A model generated the notes under the pieces. That model saw only the letters and a program-made list of their open reading frames with translations. It did not search any database and was not told the DNA's origin. Below, in pieces: positions 7,818 to 15,670 of a stretch of 53,881 bases of DNA. Within the stretch, counting starts at the first letter, position 1, and each line of letters opens with the position of its first letter. The position numbers and the translations under genes are program-made. Location: contig JANXSF010000023.1 of NCBI GenBank assembly GCA_025352795.1, forward strand, positions 1 through 53,881. Reading direction: 5' to 3'. Source of the stretch: Acidobacteriota bacterium (GTDB lineage: Bacteria; Acidobacteriota; Terriglobia; Bryobacterales; Bryobacteraceae).

Positions 7818-9698
7818 ATGAGAGCTGAAACCTTGAATCTACAATTGCTTTTCCTTTGCTTGTTGGGCCTTCCTTTAGTTGCGCAACAACCTGTACTGAA
7901 ACTTCTACATCGAGACAAATTGTGCGCGGTAATTACTGCGGTGGATGCCTCCACCGTAATCGCTGCAGGTAAAGACACCAGAGCCGTTTTGGTACTACCG
8001 AAACCAGATCCAAATACGGCTTTCAGAGAGGTCACTGATTATTTCGACACTGCCGAAGGGGTGCGTTTCTGCTGGACAGATGATACTGCCAAACTGCTTG
8101 AAAAGTACACGGTAAAGTATGACGAAGGCGAGCGCTTTGAGGCCACGCTACACGTGCGCGGGATTGTAAAGAAAGGGGATTCGGAACATGAAATTTATCA
8201 GGTAATCCAAATTCCCACTTACGCTGCGTTTCAGGTAGCTGAAAAGAGCACTGACTTTACCAATCATCAGATTACGCTGGATGTTATTTACGCCCCGGAA
8301 TGGCTTGCCGAAGGAGATTTGGCGGAACGCATGTTTTGGGAAGTTACGCAAGGGGACGTGGATCTGGGCCCACTCGCTATTAGTTACGACAAGAAGAAAC
8401 GCCAAATCACATTTTACATAAAGCATCCCCGTGATCTGCTCACCGACGAAAAAATTAACTTAGTCTTTCTTCCTGTCGCGCCTGATTCCGCACAAGTGAA
8501 TGGTGCTTTGACCTCATTAAAAGTCGAGGGAAACAAGAACAAGTACAGAGTGCTCCCCAAGAGGTCAGACCCTTCCACTCAAACCAACAGTATGACTAGA
8601 TTCAAATCGGAAATAACTGCGACTACCCTGAAACGCAATAATCGCCCCGTGACCACCAACCCAATCACAACTGTGGCCGATTCCCCAGTTACTTTCAGTG
8701 ATTTTCCTTTTTATATTCAGGGTGGATTTGTACGAGCCCGTGAGGCGGACAATTCAGCCTCAACTGTTTTTAACTTCAAGCTGGATTTTAACCCCGATGG
8801 AAACTGGCGTTTCATTAAAGACGCCCAAAAAGGGAAAGATAGTAGTTGGCGTTACTACTACTCGCCATTTATCAAGGCTGCCGGAAACAGTGGAGCTAGT
8901 GCCGATGACGAAAATTCAGTGAAGGCGGGAATGTACTTCGAGTTCCGGTTGTCACCCCAAGCCAGATGTTCTAACCCTCCTGACAAGCCGTGCTCAAAAG
9001 ATTACATAAGGAAGCCCCAAATTCAGCGTTTTGCGATTCTCACCGGACCGGTCATTGAAATGACCAAGAATGGTCGCGATAAGAACTTCATTATTCCCAT
9101 TCCCAAATTCGAGCTGACAACTAAGAAATACAATCCTGTTGGAGCCGCCGTTTTGAGCATAAAAGTCTTTTCTGGATTCGCCACAGGCAAAGCACTCACC
9201 CGTCGGATTGAAGATCTTCCAAAGAAGACCACAGATCCTAATTCGCGGGTAGTTGTGCATCAGGCAGGTGGGCTTATTAGTCGGGGGATACTTGGGGGAA
9301 AGTTTTCCGTGGCCTTCGATCCGGAAAAAGATGCTGGCCTGAAGAAGCAACTGAAGAAACTGGTTTTCGAGACGGAATACACTTATCTGCGTCTTTTCAG
9401 TGCTGAGAACTACCTTACCCCGATTAAATTCGCAACCACCGGTTCTTTTAACCCTGGGCAGGATTTGCCCGATTATCTAACTGGCCTATCCGTCAAAGGT
9501 AACTATTCTACTTTGCAGAACGATTTTTTCAAGGGTAAACGTGCATACCTGACAACGCAAGTCAGCTTCACAGCTACAAGTGGGTTTGGCTTGGCTCTTA
9601 ACTACTCACGGGGAGTTGAAGCGCCTCTGTTTCAATACGTCGACAAACTAACAGCAAACGTAGAATTCCGCATCGGCAAGCAGAAGACTGCCGAATGA
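7818..9698 (+). CDS. Large secreted protein of unknown function
   Basis: Not recognised. 626 residues with an N-terminal signal peptide (hydrophobic run LLFLCLLGLPLVAQQ, with cleavage probably after AQQ). There are no other transmembrane helices. The C-terminal 150 residues alternate polar and hydrophobic residues and end in strands such as RAYLTTQVSFTATSGFGLALNYSRG and KLTANVEFRIGKQ, which suggests an outer-membrane beta-barrel or a large beta-sheet domain. The middle contains repeated Lys-rich, beta-type segments. The gene stands alone, with its own upstream gap that includes a T-run and a TAGATT element, and is followed by an unrelated ATPase. The coding call is firm because the frame is long and has a signal peptide; the function is open. 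Confidence 0.85.
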   Translation: MRAETLNLQLLFLCLLGLPLVAQQPVLKLLHRDKLCAVITAVDASTVIAAGKDTRAVLVLPKPDPNTAFREVTDYFDTAEGVRFCWTDDTAKLLEKYTVKYDEGERFEATLHVRGIVKKGDSEHEIYQVIQIPTYAAFQVAEKSTDFTNHQITLDVIYAPEWLAEGDLAERMFWEVTQGDVDLGPLAISYDKKKRQITFYIKHPRDLLTDEKINLVFLPVAPDSAQVNGALTSLKVEGNKNKYRVLPKRSDPSTQTNSMTRFKSEITATTLKRNNRPVTTNPITTVADSPVTFSDFPFYIQGGFVRAREADNSASTVFNFKLDFNPDGNWRFIKDAQKGKDSSWRYYYSPFIKAAGNSGASADDENSVKAGMYFEFRLSPQARCSNPPDKPCSKDYIRKPQIQRFAILTGPVIEMTKNGRDKNFIIPIPKFELTTKKYNPVGAAVLSIKVFSGFATGKALTRRIEDLPKKTTDPNSRVVVHQAGGLISRGILGGKFSVAFDPEKDAGLKKQLKKLVFETEYTYLRLFSAENYLTPIKFATTGSFNPGQDLPDYLTGLSVKGNYSTLQNDFFKGKRAYLTTQVSFTATSGFGLALNYSRGVEAPLFQYVDKLTANVEFRIGKQKTAE

Positions 9699-9751
9699 TC
9701 ACAGGCTTTCTCAGACCTTTAACCTTGTAAATTCGCAATAGTAATGCTAAT

Positions 9752-10957
9752 ATGCAAGGTATGTTCCCTAGGAAGATACTAGGCCAATTTATATCGCATC
9801 TCAATGATTTTGCGTCAGTTGCTATCCTTGGACCGCGTCAAATCGGGAAGACTACACTCGCACTTCAAATTGCAGATGCCAGACCTTCTGTTTACCTTGA
9901 TGCTGAGACTCCACAAGACCGACGCATTCTGGCTGATCCGGTAGAATTTCTCAAGGGTCAAGGCGGGAAATTGGTGATCATCGACGAAGTACAACGGGTG
10001 CCGGATCTGTTTTCTTTGTTGCGCGGAGTCATTGACGCGCGTCGCAGAAATGGGGAGAGCTTCGGTCATTTCCTGTTGCTGGGCTCAGCATCGCGCGACC
10101 TTCTGCAGCAGACTTCGGAAAGCCTGGCTGGCCGCATTGTCTATCACGAATTGACACCCTTGCTGGTGGATGAAACAACTTCGCTTCCCATAGATCAACT
10201 TTGGTTGCGCGGCGGATTTCCTGAAAGCTTACTGGCCCGTTCCAACGAAGCCAGCCTTACCTGGCGGCGCAACTTCATCACGCAATATTTGGAACGGGAT
10301 ATCCCGCTGCTGGGGATTCGCACGCCAACAGGCACCATGCGTCGCTTATGGACCATGCTCGCCACCGCGCAAGGCTGCCAGTTCAACGCATCGAACTACG
10401 CCACCAACTTAGGCGTGAGTCCCAACACGATTTCCTCCCATGTGGACATGCTCTGCGACCTCATGTTAATGCGTCGCTTGCAGCCATGGTTTGTGAATAC
10501 AGGCAAGCGGCTGGTGAAATCACCCAAGCTATATTGGCGCGATTGTGGAATTCAACACGCCTTGCTGGGAATTTCAGGGCAGCGCGATTTGTTGAGTCAC
10601 ATCACTTTGGGTGCCAGTTGGGAAGCCTTCGCTATTGAACAATTGATTTCGGCGGGTGGCGCTGAGGTGCACCCCTGGTATTACCGCACATCGGCTGGGG
10701 CGGAAATTGATTTATTGCTGGAAGTTGCTCCAGGTCGATTATGGGCAGTGGAAGTGAAACATAGCTCGAAGCCGGTTCCATCGAAGGGATTTCATATCGC
10801 CTCGGCTGACGTAGGTGCAGAACGGCGGATTGTGATTTATACCGGTAGCCACCGCTATGCCGATTCTAACGGTGTGGAATACATGCCATTGGCAGAGGGG
10901 ATGGCTGAGGTGCGGGCGTTGACGGCAGAAAGCTTTCCGCATACAACGGCCTTCTAA
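9752..10957 (+). CDS. AAA ATPase with DUF4143 domain
   Basis: A 401-residue P-loop ATPase of the widespread AAA_14/DUF4143 family, whose cellular role is mostly unknown. Walker A is LGPRQIGKTTLALQIA (about residues 28-43), Walker B is KLVIIDEVQR, and sensor-like FLLLGSASRDLL follows. The C-terminal half (about 200-380) is the DUF4143 part, including SWEAFAIEQLISA, YYRTSAGAEIDLLLE and LWAVEVKHS. That last stretch has an E-x-D...E-x-K arrangement like restriction-endonuclease-fold proteins. The start at 9752 lies inside an imperfect inverted repeat (9722-9727 with 9755-9760). An ATG at 9761 is an alternative start. Confidence 0.9.
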   Translation: MQGMFPRKILGQFISHLNDFASVAILGPRQIGKTTLALQIADARPSVYLDAETPQDRRILADPVEFLKGQGGKLVIIDEVQRVPDLFSLLRGVIDARRRNGESFGHFLLLGSASRDLLQQTSESLAGRIVYHELTPLLVDETTSLPIDQLWLRGGFPESLLARSNEASLTWRRNFITQYLERDIPLLGIRTPTGTMRRLWTMLATAQGCQFNASNYATNLGVSPNTISSHVDMLCDLMLMRRLQPWFVNTGKRLVKSPKLYWRDCGIQHALLGISGQRDLLSHITLGASWEAFAIEQLISAGGAEVHPWYYRTSAGAEIDLLLEVAPGRLWAVEVKHSSKPVPSKGFHIASADVGAERRIVIYTGSHRYADSNGVEYMPLAEGMAEVRALTAESFPHTTAF

Positions 10958-10974
10958 TTTAGTAGAATCGTGGT

Positions 10975-11745
10975 TTGACTACTTTCAGTCGGCTGCTACG
11001 GGCTTTCGTCCTAGCTACGCTATCTACACTCGCATTTTCCTTTGACTTTTCTGCGCTCAAGCCAGAAGGGTATGTCAGTGATTTTGCGCACGTCATACCA
11101 CCGGCAACTAAAGCGCAACTGGAACGCTATTGCACTGCCGTTGAACAAGCCACCGGGGCGCAGATGGCTATTGTCACCATTGACACACTGGAAGGCGAAC
11201 CTGTTGAAGATGTGGCCAATCTGCTTTTTCGCAAGTGGGGCATTGGATCGAAGAAAGAGAATGAAGGCGCACTTCTGCTGTTGGCCGTAAAAGACCGTCG
11301 AGTGCGCCTGGAAGTGGGCTACGGTCTGGAGCCGATCCTGCCCGATGGCTTTGCCGGTAGCGTCCTCGATGCGATGCGTCCGGCATTACGTGAACAGAAT
11401 TTTTCCGATGCCGTAATTCAGGGAACGCGAATTATTGGGGAACGGATCGCCAAGCAAAAAGGCGTCACCATCCAATCTCCACGTACCTCGCGGCCCATGC
11501 GCGATAGCGAAGGCATTCCGCTGCCTCTCATTATCGTTGGTATTGTTTTTATCATCATCCTGCTTTCCAGCGGTGGTGGCGGCAGTGGTTTCCTGATTGG
11601 CAATATTCTGGGCATGATGAGCGGCGGTGGCGGTGGTGGGCGTCGTGGTGGCGATGGTGGCGGATTCGGCGGCTATGACGGCGGTGGATTTGGTGGTTTC
11701 GGCGGCGGTGATTCTGGCGGCGGCGGGGCTTCACGAGATTGGTAG
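10975..11745 (+). CDS. TPM domain protein with Gly-rich tail
   Basis: Begins with TTG at 10975; the protein opens with a signal peptide (RLLRAFVLATLSTLAFSFDF). Residues about 30-160 are a TPM (TLP18.3/Psb32/MOLO-1) domain, recognised by GYVSDFAHVIPPATKAQLE, ATGAQMAIVTIDTLEG, NEGALLLLAVKDRRVRLEVGYGLE and ILPDGFAG. A transmembrane helix follows (PLIIVGIVFIIILL), then a low-complexity tail rich in GGG/GGF and ending GGGASRDW. This layout matches the YgcG-type proteins that commonly sit beside lemA, as here (LemA lies 0.7 kb downstream). It probably acts at the inner membrane with its TPM domain outside. A TAGAAT element 6 nt before the TTG could be a -10 for a leaderless message. Confidence 0.88.
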   Translation: MTTFSRLLRAFVLATLSTLAFSFDFSALKPEGYVSDFAHVIPPATKAQLERYCTAVEQATGAQMAIVTIDTLEGEPVEDVANLLFRKWGIGSKKENEGALLLLAVKDRRVRLEVGYGLEPILPDGFAGSVLDAMRPALREQNFSDAVIQGTRIIGERIAKQKGVTIQSPRTSRPMRDSEGIPLPLIIVGIVFIIILLSSGGGGSGFLIGNILGMMSGGGGGGRRGGDGGGFGGYDGGGFGGFGGGDSGGGGASRDW

Positions 11746-11751
11746 GGGATA

Positions 11752-12462
11752 ATGGACAAGCTACTTACACAATTGGTGGATAAGATCAACAACGCCTTCG
11801 GGTCAAAGGTGGTCTCAGTCATTCTCTACGGGTCGGGCGCTGACGGGGAAATACACAAAGACTATTCCGATTTGAACATTCTTTGCGTGCTGACGCAGGT
11901 GACATCGGCGGAACTGAGTGCGGCAGGCGGTATGTTCCGTTTCTGGCGTGAAAAAGGCAATCCGTCCCCATTGCTGATGAGTGAAGAAGAAGTGGAACGG
12001 TCCACTGATGCGTTCCCTATCGAGTTCAAAGATATGCAGGCGAATCGAAAAGTATTGGTGGGTAAGGACGTAATCGCAACGTTAACAGTGAGTACAGTCA
12101 ATTACCGCACGCAGATCGAACATGAACTGCGTTCCAAAATGCTGCGTTTGCGTCAAAAGGCCGCTGGCGTGTGGGATGATGACAGTCTGCTGGGTACGTT
12201 GATGGTAGATTCCTCGGCAACCTTTGTTGTTTTGGCGCGTCACGCATTGAGGGCGGCAGGCCACCCGGTACAATGGAAGAAGCGCGACGCCATAACGGAA
12301 CTGAAAACGAAATTCGGAATTGATCCCGAACCGTTCTATACTTTGTTGGATCTACGTGAAGGTGTAACACGGAAACTTCCGGTGGCCGCCAATCAGTTGT
12401 TCGAACGCTATTTGGCGCAAATTCAGATCCTGGTTCAAACTGTGGATCACATAGAAAATTAG
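11752..12462 (+). CDS. Nucleotidyltransferase-fold protein with altered active-site motif
   Basis: 236 residues. The N-terminus has the polymerase-beta-like nucleotidyltransferase signature VILYGSGADGEIHKDYSDLNIL (about residues 24-45). The canonical motif is GSxxxGxxxxxSDxD, and here the second metal-binding Asp reads as Asn (SDLN), so catalysis may be lost or changed. The C-terminal half is helical and HEPN-like in feel. It is preceded by a good SD (AGGGGATA) 6 nt after the TPM gene and followed 10 nt later by lemA, so the three look like one operon. A substrate cannot be named; the protein could bind nucleotides or serve as a membrane-stress partner of TPM/LemA. Confidence 0.8.
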   Translation: MDKLLTQLVDKINNAFGSKVVSVILYGSGADGEIHKDYSDLNILCVLTQVTSAELSAAGGMFRFWREKGNPSPLLMSEEEVERSTDAFPIEFKDMQANRKVLVGKDVIATLTVSTVNYRTQIEHELRSKMLRLRQKAAGVWDDDSLLGTLMVDSSATFVVLARHALRAAGHPVQWKKRDAITELKTKFGIDPEPFYTLLDLREGVTRKLPVAANQLFERYLAQIQILVQTVDHIEN

Positions 12463-12472
12463 GAGCAAAAAT

Positions 12473-13048
12473 ATGAAATTTGGATTGATCGCGCTTGGGG
12501 TTATCGCCCTGCTGATATTCATGGTTGGTGGGCAAGTAATGGGAGCCCGCAACACTATGGTTACGGAAAAGGAAGGCATCTCCGCCGCCTTCGCCCAAGT
12601 GGACGTTGCCATGCAGCGCCGCTCAGATTTAATTGGCAACCTGGTCAACACGGTGAAGGGAATTGCCAACCAGGAAAAGGAAGTTTTTACGAACATCGCC
12701 AACGCTCGTGCCGCGATGGCTGGCGCCCGTACGCCGTCTGAAAAAATTCAGGCCAACTCGCAAATTGATAGCGCCCTTAGCCGTTTGCTGGTGGTTCAGG
12801 AAAACTATCCGCAGTTGAAGTCCAACGAACAATTTGCCCGGCTGATGGACGAACTTTCCGGCACAGAAAATCGCATTAGTGTAGAGCGTCGCAAGTATAA
12901 CGAATCGGTGCAGAAGTACAATACAGACATTGCCCTGTTCCCCAATAACATTGCTGCCAGCATCTTCAATTTTGCCCGTGAAGAAGCCTATTTCAAAACC
13001 GATGCCGGTGCCCGCACTGCGCCTAAAGTAGATTTTTCAACTAAGTAA
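12473..13048 (+). CDS. lemA: LemA family membrane protein
   Basis: 191 residues with an N-terminal transmembrane anchor (FGLIALGVIALLIFMVGGQVM) and then the long helical LemA domain. Typical LemA pieces are NTMVTEKEGISAAFAQVDVAMQRRSDLIGNLVNTVKGIANQEKEVFTNIANARAAM, RLLVVQENYPQLKSNEQFARLMDELSGTENRISVERRKYNESVQKYN and FPNNIAASIF. LemA proteins are bacterial membrane proteins of unclear role that are often encoded beside TPM proteins, which is seen here. The start is supported by AGGAG 7 nt upstream. Length is normal for the family. Confidence 0.93.
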   Translation: MKFGLIALGVIALLIFMVGGQVMGARNTMVTEKEGISAAFAQVDVAMQRRSDLIGNLVNTVKGIANQEKEVFTNIANARAAMAGARTPSEKIQANSQIDSALSRLLVVQENYPQLKSNEQFARLMDELSGTENRISVERRKYNESVQKYNTDIALFPNNIAASIFNFAREEAYFKTDAGARTAPKVDFSTK

Positions 13049-13063
13049 GCATTCAAGGAAAAA

Positions 13064-14506
13064 ATGAGCGAAACGTTCCGTAATTATATTAATGGTGAGT
13101 GGGTGGATGGACCCACATTTGAAAACAGAAATCCAGCCAACACAGATGAAGTGGTAGGTCTGTTTGTGAAGGGTTCGGCTGCCGATATGGAAACAGCCGT
13201 TGCCGCAGCCGAAGCCGCCTTCCCTGCCTGGTCCAACACCCCTGGCCCCGCCCGCGGAGCCCTGCTGTTCAAAGTGGCCGACATTCTTGACCGCAAGTTT
13301 GAAGCCATTGCCGCTGACATGACTCGCGAAGAAGGCAAGACCCTGCCCGAAGCCAAAGGGGAGGTCCGTCGGGCCATTAATATTTTCCGCTACTTTGGAA
13401 GCGAAGGGTCCCGTCTGCCAGGGCACTTGGTCCCTTCAGAACGCGATCGCGTCCACATGTTCGCCATCCGCAAGCCCATTGGCGTTGTAGGTTTGATTAC
13501 TCCCTGGAATTTCCCCATCGCCATTCCCGCCTGGAAACTGGCTCCGGCTTTGGTTTGTGGCAATACGGTTGTCATCAAGCCAGCCAGCGTTTCGCCCCTG
13601 TGCGCATGGCGCATTGTGGAAGCCTGCCATGAAGCAGGAATCCCAAAAGGCGTGGTAAATTTTGTGGCTGGCTCAGGCGCAACGCTGGGTGCGGCCATGG
13701 TTCAAGCCAAAGGTTTGAAAGCTATCTCATTCACCGGATCCTGTGCAGTTGGCGAATGGTTACACACGGAAGCATCCAAACGCCGTTTGCGCATTCAGTT
13801 GGAAATGGGCGGCAAGAATCCAACTATCGTACTGGCTGATTGCGACTTTGCTTCAGCCGTGGAAAATGTAGTGAACGCGGCCATGTTCTCAACCGGTCAA
13901 AAGTGCACGGCAACCAGCAGGGCCATTGTGGAAGACGCCATTTACGATAAGTTTGTAGCTGCTGTTGTAGAGCGCACGAAGAAGTTGAAAGTGGGCAACG
14001 GCATGGAAGCAGGGATCGACATTGGACCGGCTGTGGATGCCGATCAATTGAAGACTAACCTGCGTTATATTGAGATCGGCAAGAAAGAATGCGGAGCTCC
14101 TTTGTGTGGCGGCAATCAGTTGACAGGGGGGGCTTTCGACAAAGGTTACTTTGTGGAACCGACCGTGTTCGCCGACGTGAAAGAAGAGCATACGCTGGCT
14201 CAGGAAGAAGTGTTTGGACCGGTGTTGGCCATCATGCGGGCCAAGGATTTCGCCGATTGCATGCGCATCGCCAACAATATTCCGTTTGGGCTATCGGCAT
14301 CCATTCAAACCTCTAGCCTATCCCGCGCCTTCGACTTCATCTATGGAATGGAAGCGGGGCTGTTGACCGTCAACCTGCCTAGCGCTGGTGTGGAATATCA
14401 ACTGCCCTTTGGCGGCACTAAAGATTCCAGCTTCGGCCCCAAAGAACAAGGGCCAGCCGCTATGGATTTCTATAGCGATTTCAAGACTATTTATCTGAAG
14501 TATTAA
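13064..14506 (+). CDS. NAD(P)-dependent aldehyde dehydrogenase, probably alpha-ketoglutarate semialdehyde dehydrogenase
   Basis: A 480-residue aldehyde dehydrogenase. Landmarks are TPWNFPIAIPAWKLAPALVCGNTVVIKPA (oxyanion Asn and cofactor binding), SFTGSCAVGEWL, the general base Glu in LEMGGKNP, the catalytic Cys in STGQKCTATSR, and EEVFGPVLA near the end. The next gene, 7 nt downstream, is an FAH-family enzyme of the 2-keto-3-deoxy-pentonate dehydratase type. That enzyme would make 2,5-dioxopentanoate, which this one would oxidise to 2-oxoglutarate as in Weimberg-type pentose oxidation. The pairing supports this substrate; succinate semialdehyde or another aldehyde is possible on sequence alone. 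The start follows an AAGGAA SD. Confidence 0.9.
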   Translation: MSETFRNYINGEWVDGPTFENRNPANTDEVVGLFVKGSAADMETAVAAAEAAFPAWSNTPGPARGALLFKVADILDRKFEAIAADMTREEGKTLPEAKGEVRRAINIFRYFGSEGSRLPGHLVPSERDRVHMFAIRKPIGVVGLITPWNFPIAIPAWKLAPALVCGNTVVIKPASVSPLCAWRIVEACHEAGIPKGVVNFVAGSGATLGAAMVQAKGLKAISFTGSCAVGEWLHTEASKRRLRIQLEMGGKNPTIVLADCDFASAVENVVNAAMFSTGQKCTATSRAIVEDAIYDKFVAAVVERTKKLKVGNGMEAGIDIGPAVDADQLKTNLRYIEIGKKECGAPLCGGNQLTGGAFDKGYFVEPTVFADVKEEHTLAQEEVFGPVLAIMRAKDFADCMRIANNIPFGLSASIQTSSLSRAFDFIYGMEAGLLTVNLPSAGVEYQLPFGGTKDSSFGPKEQGPAAMDFYSDFKTIYLKY

Positions 14507-14513
14507 GGCACAT

Positions 14514-15356
14514 ATGCGAATTGGACAGATCCGTTGGAACAATGAAATTACGGCCGCCATTTTTGAAAATGACCACGCAAGGCCCATCCCAGGTCACACG
14601 TTGTTAGACCTGATTACTCGTAGTGAAGTGGAACACACCACTTTATCTGAACTGGCTGGAGGCATGGCCAGCCAACAGTTGGTTCAAGCAAGCCCCATCA
14701 TCCCCATTAAGCCGGTGGAAGTGTGGGCTTGTGGCTGCACTTATGAAATGTCTGCCAGTTTCCGCGATGCCGAACATGGCACTCGTGAAGGGTTCTACGC
14801 CCACGTGTTTAAAGCACCACGACCGGAAATTTTCTTCAAAGGCACTGCGCGCGTTTGCGTTGGACCCGGCAAGGACATTGGCATTCGTCCCGATTCCAAG
14901 TTCACCGCACCAGAACCGGAACTCGGCGTGGTGTTGGGTAGTAAGGGTGCCGTGGTTGGATACACATTGGCCAACGACGTTTCTGCATGGGACATTGAAC
15001 GGGAAAACCCGCTATATTTGCCGCAATCGAAGGTATATACCGCGTGTTGCGCGCTGGGCCCAGTGGTCATAACCGTGGATGAATTGACCGATCCTTACAA
15101 CTTAGAGATGAGTCTGGTGATCAAGCGTGGGGACAAGACCACGTTCAGCGGGTCAACGTCTACTGCAAAGTTGGGTCGCAAGATTGAAACGTTGATTGAG
15201 TACTTAATGCTGGCGAATCCGGTGCCTGCCGGTTCGGTGATGCTCACCGGTACGGGCATTATTGTGACAGAGGAATCAGCGCTGGCCCCTGGCGATATTT
15301 GCACAATTAGTGTGCCGCAGTTTGGGGAATTGTCGAATCCTGCTGTCGTTGTTTAG
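14514..15356 (+). CDS. FAH-family hydrolase, probable 2-dehydro-3-deoxy-pentonate dehydratase
   Basis: 280 residues of the fumarylacetoacetate hydrolase superfamily. The segments APEPELGVVLG, YTLANDVSAWDIERENPLYLPQSK, SGSTSTAKLGRKIETLIEYL and VMLTGTGIIVTEESALAPGD resemble the archaeal 2-keto-3-deoxy-D-arabinonate dehydratase and Caulobacter XylX group more than true fumarylacetoacetases. The metal ligands expected of the superfamily (Glu-x-Glu in PEPEL and the Asp in ANDVS) are present. The member would remove water from a 2-keto-3-deoxy-pentonate to give 2,5-dioxopentanoate, the substrate for the upstream dehydrogenase. No sugar dehydrogenase or sugar-acid dehydratase for the earlier steps lies nearby. 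Confidence 0.85.
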   Translation: MRIGQIRWNNEITAAIFENDHARPIPGHTLLDLITRSEVEHTTLSELAGGMASQQLVQASPIIPIKPVEVWACGCTYEMSASFRDAEHGTREGFYAHVFKAPRPEIFFKGTARVCVGPGKDIGIRPDSKFTAPEPELGVVLGSKGAVVGYTLANDVSAWDIERENPLYLPQSKVYTACCALGPVVITVDELTDPYNLEMSLVIKRGDKTTFSGSTSTAKLGRKIETLIEYLMLANPVPAGSVMLTGTGIIVTEESALAPGDICTISVPQFGELSNPAVVV

Positions 15357-15670
15357 CACCACCAAGACCATGTCCGATCCGTTAACCACGCGTTCCTGAA
15401 TCGTCGGACATGGTCTTGAGTAGGTCGGCGGCATTCATCCGCGCAATCGTTTGCACCGGAAGAAACAGGCCTTGATGATTTTGACCTTAGCGAAAGTGAT
15501 ACTAACGGCATTAGCTGTTCTCCATCGAAAAATTGCTAACTGTCGTATTCCAACTATTTTAATGGGTATTGCAACATCAAAGCAGCACCCAGACAAACTC
15601 CAATCCGCCCAGGGACTTGTAGAACATCGTCGCGTGCAATGATAAATTGAAGGTTCCTGTTGAGGTGGAA
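15357..15670. other. Intergenic region with a long inverted repeat and no convincing gene
   Basis: About 310 nt between the FAH-family gene and the cytochrome c gene. It contains the inverted repeat at 15363-15418 listed separately. Two short overlapping frames on opposite strands (63 and 88 codons) lack a ribosome binding site and family features. No terminator with a U-tract is visible. The rest shows no structure that I can assign. Confidence 0.6.
15363..15418. repeat. 15-bp perfect inverted repeat with 26-nt loop
   Basis: Arms CAAGACCATGTCCGA (15363-15377) and TCGGACATGGTCTTG (15404-15418) are exact reverse complements. The element begins 7 nt after the stop of the FAH-family gene. It has no trailing T-run in either direction, so it is not a standard intrinsic terminator. 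It could be a 3' mRNA-stabilising hairpin, a REP-like dispersed element or the footprint of a transposed element. Confidence 0.8.

Noticed and set aside
11570-11740. Gly-codon-rich tandem pattern that looks like a DNA repeat
   Set aside because: It is the Gly-rich tail of the TPM protein, a normal feature of that family.
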